From: an uncultured Clostridia bacterium
Lineage (GTDB): Bacteria > Bacillota > Clostridia > Christensenellales > Borkfalkiaceae
Length of the DNA: 18,154 bases
Assembly: GCA_947589585.1 (NCBI GenBank)
Contig: CANQCA010000017.1
Location: 1-18,154 of the forward strand
Direction of reading: 5' to 3'
Below the pieces are notes generated by a model, which was not told where the DNA came from, did not search any database, and saw only the letters and a program-made list of their open reading frames with translations. Position numbers and translations under genes: made by a program. Positions 13,177 through 18,154 of this stretch are shown piece by piece. Numbering within the stretch: position 1 is the first letter of the stretch; each line of letters begins with the position of its first letter.

Positions 13177-16100
13177 TTTGTCTCCTCCTTTGCGATCGAA
13201 GCGATCTCCCCCGCCTTGATGGCCGTCTCGCTGCGGGGGGTCCCCGAAAAGGCGCACATGCCCTTGAATTTACAGTAAGCGCACGCATTTCCGTAGGGCG
13301 AAGGGCGGACATGCCCCCCTCGCATTTCCTCTTCCGCCTTTTTCGAGACGAGAATGGAGTAGTGCAGAAACGCATCGAATTCTTCGCGCGGGAGCCCCTT
13401 TTGCGAGCGCGGTCCGCCCTCGAAAAACTCGCTTCTTTCCGCGCCCGAGGCATCCATCGCGGATACGGCTTCGGGGTCCGAGCAGTAAAAACCCTTCATG
13501 CGGAATTTTCCCGCGCGCTCCTCTTCCTTGGTGAAATCGTCGGCCGCGGGGAAGTAGAATGCACCCGCGGCGGATCTCCCCTCTGCCGAGGCGAGAAGAT
13601 AGAGCTCGAGCTGCAGCCGCTGCCCCGTATAGTAGGCCGTGGGAGAATCGTCGAACCCGCCCGTCTTGTAGTCGATGACGCGGCAAAGCCCGTCCGCCTC
13701 GTCCACGCGGTCCGCCCGTCCGCATAGGTTGAGTTCGGGGATGCGGATCTCCGCTTCCGCACACTTCACGCGGTAGCGCGACCCCATGAGCTGGCGGTAG
13801 GAAGCGCATGCGACGGTGCTCGCCTCGCGGATAAGGGCGCGCGCGGTATATTCCCCCGCCGCCGTATCCGAAAGCGATCGGAATTTCGGCTCCGAGAGAA
13901 GGGCCTCGGCGCATGCCCTTGCCTGTCCGGCACATGCCCCTTCGCTTTCAAACGCGTTGAGCGCGGGCGCCAGACGCTGCAAAACGGTGTGGACGAATGC
14001 CCCCGCATCGGCGGGCTCTATGATCCCCCGCTCTTCCCGCTCCCGAAGGCGCAGCGCCCGCTCGGCAAAGCTCTTGTAGGGGCAGGTGAAATAATCTTCT
14101 AAAAGGGTGGGTGAGATCTCGCCGGAAAAATACAGCTCGGCCGCCTCGGAAACGTTTTCCTTGTGCGTGGAAAATTTCAGTGCATCAACGTCTTCGCGGG
14201 TACCATGTCCGAAAGTTCCCCTCTCGAAAACTTCTTTCAGTGCAAGATAGTGCCCCGCATCCTTCTCCCCGACCTTCCCCGCGCTTTGCGCGTCGCAAGC
14301 GGAGAAATAGGCGAGCAGAGCGGGGGCGTATTCCGTACAATCGTAGGGAAAGAGCGGCGGAATCGGACGGGGAACGATCGCCGCGTTAAGGTAGGAAAAG
14401 ATCTCGCTCGGCATGGCCTCTCCGTCCCCCTTGCGGGCGGGGTAGCTCAGATAAAGCTCCTCGGAAAAGCTCAGAAGACTGAGTGCAAGTGCCTCCCTCG
14501 CCCGTGCATTGACGACGGCGATCGCAGGTTCGATCTCCACCTTGAGGGCGCTGAGCCGCTCGATCTCGCCGTCCGTGATAACGGCGGTATCCTCCGTGAT
14601 GAGCGGGAGGCCGTCGCTCAGCCCGACGCAGAAGAGGACGGGTGTGCGGCAGATGTTTCCCGCAGTGATATCCCCCACAAATACGGTATCCGCACGGCGG
14701 GGGAGCATGGAGATCTTCATGGCTTCCAGCCCGCTTTGAAGGAGCGCGGCGAACGCACGGGCGGTATAGCGCTTCTCCCCCGCAATGGTCTCCGTCTCGC
14801 GGAGCACCTGGAAAAATCGGGTGATGTCGAGAAAAGCCTCCTCCTCGGGAAGGGCGGCGGCGAGCTCGGCCGTGATCTTTTCCCCGCCGACAAGCTCCCA
14901 AAGCGCCCCGATGCCCTGCGTATAGGCGCACGCACGGTCCTCGCGTTTGAAAAGATCGAGGATGGCGACCATCTTCTCACGCATCGAAAGAACGGCCTCC
15001 CGTTCGCGTTCATTGGGAAGGGCCTCCTCCTTCACGGGCCTTCTCGCCGCCCCGCGGTAGCCGCCGAATTTGGCAAGATAATTGCGATATACCCCCGTAT
15101 CCCCGAAATAGACGGATGCGGCGACTTCCTCCGCCTCGTCGGGAGCGGGCCCGCCCGAGACGGCCGCAAGCACGGCGAGCACGAACCTGCTGAAGGGATG
15201 CTCGGCGCACGTCCGCTTTCTATCCGCATAGAAGGGGATCTTGTAGGCTTCGAATGCCTTGAGAAGGGGCAAAAGATAGCTCTCGTCGCCGATGAGAACG
15301 GCGATATCGCGAAAGCGTTTCCCCTCGGCGATCTTGCGCTTGATGAGCGCGGCGACGGTGTTCATCTCGTCCGTCCCGTCGGCGGCGCGAAAGCTATATA
15401 CTTGCCCGGACGCAGCGGGGGACAAACCGCAGTCGTGGCAGAAGAGGGCGCTTCTCATGCGCTCCGCATCGTAAGGGAGAGTGTCGGTCAGAAATACATT
15501 TTGCGAAGCGCCCTGCTCATCGGCGACACGCCGGAAGGCCGCAGCCGCTTCGTTCGTGTAGAAGCACTCCTTCCCGGCAAGGAAGATGCCCGTCGTACAC
15601 GCCCCCGTGCGCATGGCCGCGCGGACGCCTTCGAGCGCCTGCCGCGTAAAGGAACGGAAGGCGAAAAAGATGATGTTCGTCCCGCCGAGCGTCTCTTCGA
15701 TGCGGGAAGGGAGAAGGGCAAGATAGCCGCTCTCGTCCAAAAGGCCGTGCGCGGATAAAAATTCCCGGTAGCATTCAAAAATGAGGGCGAGATCGCGGAG
15801 CTTGAAGCTGAGAACGCCTTCCACTTCCTCCGCACTCTCCCGCAGCATCTGCGGAGTGACGCGGGAGGCCGCGAGCTGGGCGATGGTCTCATAGACGGTC
15901 TGCGCCGCACGCTCGCCGAAGCAGTGGAGTTCCTCTTTGTGTTCGGCCAAAAGTGCGGAGATCGCGATCACGGAGCCATGCTTGGAGAGGACGCGCTCCT
16001 CCCCTTTCAAAAAGCGTGCAAACGTCGTGACACTGCAGAGAAAACTTCCGCCGAGACGCTGCAAAATCGCCCGTTCGGCCAAAAGGGTGAGCCTGTCCTC

Positions 16101-16205
16101 GCAAAATATGAGCGTCCGCTCCCCCCTTTCCTCTCCCGCAAAGACTTCGTCCTGCAGGGCGGAAAGAGCTCGATCGAGCGTCTGTGCCCCGATCACTTTT
16201 ACCAT
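13173..16205 (-). CDS. addB: ATP-dependent nuclease subunit AddB (RexB-like, no Walker A)
   Basis: AddB is the second subunit of the break-resection complex; its nuclease cuts the 5' strand and its inactive helicase domain recognises Chi in studied species. The product is 1010 residues. The C-terminal nuclease shows H739, D832 in GRADRVD, and D845/K847 in VIDYKTGG, with the downstream Q of GQRLQLELY. Four cysteines, C708 (YFTCPYKS) and C975, C978, C984 (CX2CX5C near the end), match the iron-sulfur cluster arrangement of AddB. The N-terminus lacks the GxxGxGKT Walker A found in Bacillus AddB, as in RexB of lactic acid bacteria. I chose the ATG at 16205 because AAGGAG lies six bases upstream; a TTG at 16229 and an ATG within the ribosome site itself are less likely. 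Stop overlaps addA start by four bases. Confidence 0.95.
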   Translation of the reverse strand: MVKVIGAQTLDRALSALQDEVFAGEERGERTLIFCEDRLTLLAERAILQRLGGSFLCSVTTFARFLKGEERVLSKHGSVIAISALLAEHKEELHCFGERAAQTVYETIAQLAASRVTPQMLRESAEEVEGVLSFKLRDLALIFECYREFLSAHGLLDESGYLALLPSRIEETLGGTNIIFFAFRSFTRQALEGVRAAMRTGACTTGIFLAGKECFYTNEAAAAFRRVADEQGASQNVFLTDTLPYDAERMRSALFCHDCGLSPAASGQVYSFRAADGTDEMNTVAALIKRKIAEGKRFRDIAVLIGDESYLLPLLKAFEAYKIPFYADRKRTCAEHPFSRFVLAVLAAVSGGPAPDEAEEVAASVYFGDTGVYRNYLAKFGGYRGAARRPVKEEALPNEREREAVLSMREKMVAILDLFKREDRACAYTQGIGALWELVGGEKITAELAAALPEEEAFLDITRFFQVLRETETIAGEKRYTARAFAALLQSGLEAMKISMLPRRADTVFVGDITAGNICRTPVLFCVGLSDGLPLITEDTAVITDGEIERLSALKVEIEPAIAVVNARAREALALSLLSFSEELYLSYPARKGDGEAMPSEIFSYLNAAIVPRPIPPLFPYDCTEYAPALLAYFSACDAQSAGKVGEKDAGHYLALKEVFERGTFGHGTREDVDALKFSTHKENVSEAAELYFSGEISPTLLEDYFTCPYKSFAERALRLREREERGIIEPADAGAFVHTVLQRLAPALNAFESEGACAGQARACAEALLSEPKFRSLSDTAAGEYTARALIREASTVACASYRQLMGSRYRVKCAEAEIRIPELNLCGRADRVDEADGLCRVIDYKTGGFDDSPTAYYTGQRLQLELYLLASAEGRSAAGAFYFPAADDFTKEEERAGKFRMKGFYCSDPEAVSAMDASGAERSEFFEGGPRSQKGLPREEFDAFLHYSILVSKKAEEEMRGGHVRPSPYGNACAYCKFKGMCAFSGTPRSETAIKAGEIASIAKEETK

Positions 16206-16328
16206 TTGCATCTCCTTTGCTTTCCGCAAATTTTGTTTCTCGGGTTAGCCCCCGTGCGCAGCCCGTGAAAGGGCGCGAAGTCCTCGGGCGGGATGGCGCG
16301 GCGGGCACGTTCCCCATCTTTCGCAAAC

Positions 16329-16337
16329 ATTATATCA
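16329..16337 (-). promoter_or_regulatory. Extended -10 promoter of the addBA unit
   Basis: The minus strand reads TGATATAAT, a perfect TATAAT with the TG of an extended -10 element. No good -35 hexamer is found at 16-18 bases, which is normal for this promoter class. It would give a leader of roughly 115 bases before addB; that leader is GC-rich but I see no recognisable regulatory element in it. Confidence 0.65.
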
Positions 16338-16376
16338 TAGGTCGCGAAAATTTCGTACGTTTTCGAGCGTTTTATT

Positions 16377-16405
16377 TTTACAAATACTTTTTTTTATGTT
16401 ATAAT
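16377..16405 (+). promoter_or_regulatory. Sigma-A promoter of the lipoprotein gene
   Basis: TTTACA (16377-16382), a 17-base T-rich spacer and a perfect TATAAT (16400-16405) point toward the ATG at 16425. The start site near 16412 makes the leader very short, with GAGGT at 16414-16418 as ribosome site. It is divergent from the addB promoter. Confidence 0.85.
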
Positions 16406-16424
16406 GGAAAAAACGAGGTAATTT

Positions 16425-17396
16425 ATGAAAGCAAAACGTCTTGCACCCCTTGTCCTTCTCGCCCCCCTCGCCCTTCTCACGGGCTGCGGGGGAACGCCCG
16501 AGCTCATCCTGCATGCGAATTGGTATGCCGCGCCCGTCCACGCGACCGTCATCGATCAGCGCGAAGAGCTCACTTATTCCGTCGCATACACCGCTCCTGC
16601 CGAGGGGAAGCTGCTCGCAGCCTTCACCTATGAGGAAGGGACCTATCGCACCGTATTGCAGGAACGCAGTTCGCTCTCGAGCTATCAATCGTGGGCGAAG
16701 GGCACGGGCTACACCTACCGCACCGAACTTAAGATCAAGGGGGAATACACCTATGCGGGGAACACGACCCCCTTCGAGGACAGCGTCGTATCCAACGTCG
16801 TCTTTATGAATGCGGAAAATTCCCTCCGTCCCGTGCTCAGCGAGAAGACCTATTGCTCCACCACCTTCTACGGCGGCGCCGTCGTGCAATACAATTATAC
16901 CTACAGGGCCGAATACGACGAAGATCTCTCCGAGGTCAGGATCGAGCTCAAAGACCTTCGCGACGTGCCCGAGGAGGACAAGCTCGACTTCTCGGATACT
17001 CTCCGCCTTTCGGGAAGCGGGACCTTCTTCGATAACGAACAGATTTTGCTTGCGCTCCGCGCCGTCGATCTCAGCGGGACCTGCAGCTTCCGCACGGTCA
17101 ATCCCGTCGTACGCGAACGCATGGACGTGAGCATGACCAACACCCCGCAGACCGTCAAATATGCGGGAAAAGACCTTACCCTCAAAGGGGAACCCCTTCC
17201 CGACGGCGATATCAGCGCCATCTCCTTCTCGATCGGGTACACGGATTCTAAATCGGGACTGCCCCTCTCCCTCGTGTATGCGGCCCCCGCGGAAAAGAAC
17301 TTCCGTTGCGCCCTTCTCGAGATGAAAACGACCGCTCCCGACGGCTACGGGACCTTCACCTATAAGCTGAAGGATCTCTCCACCTTCAATAAATAA
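16425..17396 (+). CDS. Lipoprotein of unknown function
   Basis: The 323-residue product starts with a lipoprotein signal: basic MKAKR, a hydrophobic core, and the lipobox LLTGC with the lipidated cysteine at 21. The mature part is rich in beta-type alternating segments (for example YTYRTELKIKGEYTYAG and YNYTYRAEY) with many tyrosines and threonines, and repeats the pattern of YSVAYTAPAEGKLL near the start and LVYAAPAEKNF near the end, so it may contain two related halves. It is exposed at the outer face of the membrane. I recognise no family. It has its own promoter and a hairpin after the stop, so it appears to be a single-gene unit beside a second lipoprotein gene. Confidence 0.85.
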   Translation: MKAKRLAPLVLLAPLALLTGCGGTPELILHANWYAAPVHATVIDQREELTYSVAYTAPAEGKLLAAFTYEEGTYRTVLQERSSLSSYQSWAKGTGYTYRTELKIKGEYTYAGNTTPFEDSVVSNVVFMNAENSLRPVLSEKTYCSTTFYGGAVVQYNYTYRAEYDEDLSEVRIELKDLRDVPEEDKLDFSDTLRLSGSGTFFDNEQILLALRAVDLSGTCSFRTVNPVVRERMDVSMTNTPQTVKYAGKDLTLKGEPLPDGDISAISFSIGYTDSKSGLPLSLVYAAPAEKNFRCALLEMKTTAPDGYGTFTYKLKDLSTFNK

Positions 17397-17411
17397 AATT
17401 TTGAAACTCAA

Positions 17412-17434
17412 AAACCCCGCCCTCCGCGGGGTTT
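17412..17434 (+). terminator. Probable terminator after the lipoprotein gene
   Basis: AAACCCCGC (17412-17420) pairs with GCGGGGTTT (17426-17434) around CCTCC. It lies 15 bases after the stop codon. The downstream tract AATTTATAT is only moderately T-rich, so termination may be partial on this strand. Confidence 0.7.
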
Positions 17435-17467
17435 AATTTATATAAAGAATACATTTCAAAAAAATCC

Positions 17468-17496
17468 TTGTAAAAATTTCCATGTTGTGCTATACT
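17468..17496 (+). promoter_or_regulatory. Promoter of the collagen-like lipoprotein gene
   Basis: TTGTAA (17468-17473), a 17-base spacer and TATACT (17491-17496). The expected start site, about seven bases downstream, falls at 17503, which is exactly where the long leader stem begins. That coincidence supports both the promoter and the leader structure. Confidence 0.75.
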
Positions 17497-17502
17497 GAAT
17501 GT

Positions 17503-17651
17503 GCGATGCAATTGAATAATTTTTGCAATACGGTTACAACCTGGTAGGGGTGTATCCTTTTCTGCCGTATTGCAGATTCAATTGCGTCGCAACAATATGG
17601 GATACTCTCTGCGGGCGTTCCATCATTGGAATGCCCTTATTTTTTGCCCGC
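17503..17651 (+). promoter_or_regulatory. Structured leader RNA, candidate riboswitch or attenuator of unknown class
   Basis: The leader begins with a 15-bp stem, GCGATGCAATTGAAT (17503-17517) with ATTCAATTGCGTCGC (17576-17590), containing one G-U pair. It encloses a 9-bp stem, GCAATACGG (17525-17533) with CCGTATTGC (17565-17573), capped by a 31-base loop. Within that loop GTATCC (17552-17557) is the exact complement of GGATAC (17600-17605) downstream of the stem, allowing a six-bp pseudoknot. An intrinsic terminator hairpin follows at 17613-17645, and then the AAGGAG ribosome site (17663-17668). Structured domain plus terminator ahead of a start codon is the usual plan of a transcriptional riboswitch or attenuator. 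I could not match it to a known class; T-box, TPP, SAM-I and c-di-GMP-I consensus cores are not evident. Confidence 0.62.
17613..17645 (+). terminator. Intrinsic terminator inside the leader of the collagen-like lipoprotein gene
   Basis: GGGCGTTCCA (17613-17622) pairs with TGGAATGCCC (17627-17636), ten pairs with one G-U, around the four-base loop TCAT. TTATTTTTT (17637-17645) follows at once. It lies about 30 bases before the start codon and downstream of the promoter, so it must be bypassed for the gene to be expressed. Confidence 0.8.
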
Positions 17652-17675
17652 AAATATATTTTAAGGAGTTGTTTT

Positions 17676-18154
17676 ATGAAGAAAAAATTCTGGCTCATCC
17701 TGCTCGTCCTCGCGAGCGCACTCTGCCTCGCCCTCGGCCTTGCGGCCTGCAGTGATGGAGAGAAGGCAAACGAAGGCGACACATGGACAATGGATCACCT
17801 CTACGCCAAGGCACAGGAACTTGGTTTCGAGGGCACCCTCGATGAACTCATTGCCGAGTTCAAGGGCGAAGCGGGCAAAGACGGAAAGAACGGCAAGGAT
17901 GGCGTGGATGGCATCAACAGCAAAGACGGGAAAGATGGCATCGACGGCAAGGATGGCGTCGGCATCAAAGACATTTACATAAATGAGAACGGCGAGCTCA
18001 TCGTCGAACTCACCGAGGGTGAACCCGTCAACCTCGGCTCCGTCAAGGGTGAAAAAGGAGAGCAGGGTCCTAAGGGTGAAGACGGTACCGACGGCACAAA
18101 TGGTACGAACGGAAAAGATGGCGCAGACGGTGCACCCGGCAAGGACGGTAAGGA
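17676..18154 (+). CDS. Collagen-like repeat lipoprotein, 5' part (runs off the window)
   Basis: 159 codons are open to the window edge from the ATG at 17676; AAGGAG lies seven bases upstream. The product starts MKKKFWLILL with a lipobox LAAC (C25), so it is a surface lipoprotein. Residues about 37-63 (TWTMDHLYAKAQELGF, GTLDELIAEFKG) form a short conserved segment seen before repeats in gut Clostridia surface proteins. Two Gly-X-Y blocks follow: 64-96, with one glycine replaced by serine at 82, and 125-159, twelve unbroken triplets to the window end. Between them lies a short beta-like segment (GIKDIYINENGELIVELTEGEPVNLG). Gly-X-Y tracts form collagen-type triple helices. The X-Y positions are dominated by Lys/Asp, fitting salt-bridge-stabilised bacterial collagens. 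The C-terminal part, which would show the functional domain, is not in the window. Confidence 0.88.
   Translation, partial: MKKKFWLILLVLASALCLALGLAACSDGEKANEGDTWTMDHLYAKAQELGFEGTLDELIAEFKGEAGKDGKNGKDGVDGINSKDGKDGIDGKDGVGIKDIYINENGELIVELTEGEPVNLGSVKGEKGEQGPKGEDGTDGTNGTNGKDGADGAPGKDGK

Noticed and set aside
14163..15758. A 531-codon plus-strand open frame opposite addB
   Set aside because: It lies wholly inside the well-supported addB gene, and its product is low-complexity and matches no family. Long antisense frames are expected from the GC-rich codon bias here.
16335..17411. A 358-codon minus-strand open frame opposite the lipoprotein gene
   Set aside because: It covers both divergent promoters and the lipoprotein; the plus-strand reading has a promoter, ribosome site and lipobox, the minus-strand one has none.
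17503..17590. Invertible DNA switch (inverton) flanked by the 15-base inverted arms
   Set aside because: The promoter lies outside the arms, the interior holds a second nested stem instead of a promoter, and one arm has a G-U type mismatch; RNA folding explains it better.
17503..17651. T-box or TPP riboswitch
   Set aside because: The T-box core AGGGTGG.ACCGCG and the TPP core CTGAGA are absent, and the downstream gene is not an aminoacyl-tRNA or cofactor gene.
1..18154. tRNA or rRNA genes
   Set aside because: I saw no cloverleaf with a GGTTCGAATCC-type arm and no conserved rRNA segments in the intergenic regions.

Overview
The window reads as a chromosomal segment from a moderately GC-rich Clostridia-type member of the Bacillota, probably an uncultured gut bacterium. 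This rests on several things: AddA/AddB rather than RecBCD, strong AGGAG-type ribosome binding sites, consensus sigma-A promoters, a BspA-type leucine-rich repeat protein, a PRC-barrel protein, and a collagen-like lipoprotein with the YAKAQELG...GTLDE motif seen in gut Clostridia surface proteins. A Christensenellales/Borkfalkia-like lineage would fit, but that is inference.

Layout. Positions 1-553 hold short dispersed repeats, each carrying a 13-base hairpin, around a small GIY-YIG nuclease gene that has an in-frame stop. Positions 554-4867 are a leftward Holliday-junction operon in transcription order ruvC, ruvA, a leucine-rich repeat gene, ruvB, queA. ruvC is separated from the others by about 340 bases of repeat-rich, hairpin-rich DNA. 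A divergent promoter region (4868-5003) leads into a rightward cytoplasmic GH13 neopullulanase/cyclomaltodextrinase-like gene (5004-6740), which converges through a terminator on a leftward GT4 glycosyltransferase (6832-8076). A second divergent region leads to a PRC-barrel protein (8262-9056). It converges through a bidirectional terminator on a leftward group, addB, addA and a small membrane protein (16205 down to 9103). A third divergent region (16206-16424) drives a lipoprotein of unknown function (16425-17396). The window ends inside a second lipoprotein with collagen-like Gly-X-Y repeats (from 17676).

How the genes relate. The window is dominated by homologous recombination: AddAB resects double-strand breaks and loads recombinase, and RuvABC migrates and cuts the resulting junctions. 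QueA (queuosine tRNA modification) travels with ruvB, as in many bacteria. The amylase and glycosyltransferase are ordinary carbohydrate functions, and the two lipoproteins face the cell surface.

The most interesting signal is the 170-base leader of the collagen-like lipoprotein gene. It follows a good promoter, starts with a 15-bp stem enclosing a 9-bp stem, can form a loop pseudoknot, and then carries an intrinsic terminator ahead of the ribosome binding site. This looks like a transcription-attenuating regulatory RNA that I do not recognise. Secondary points are the covarying hairpin repeats at the left end, the LRR gene wedged between ruvA and ruvB, a perfect 14-bp inverted repeat just before the ruvA ribosome binding site, and a promoter that would make ruvC mRNA leaderless.
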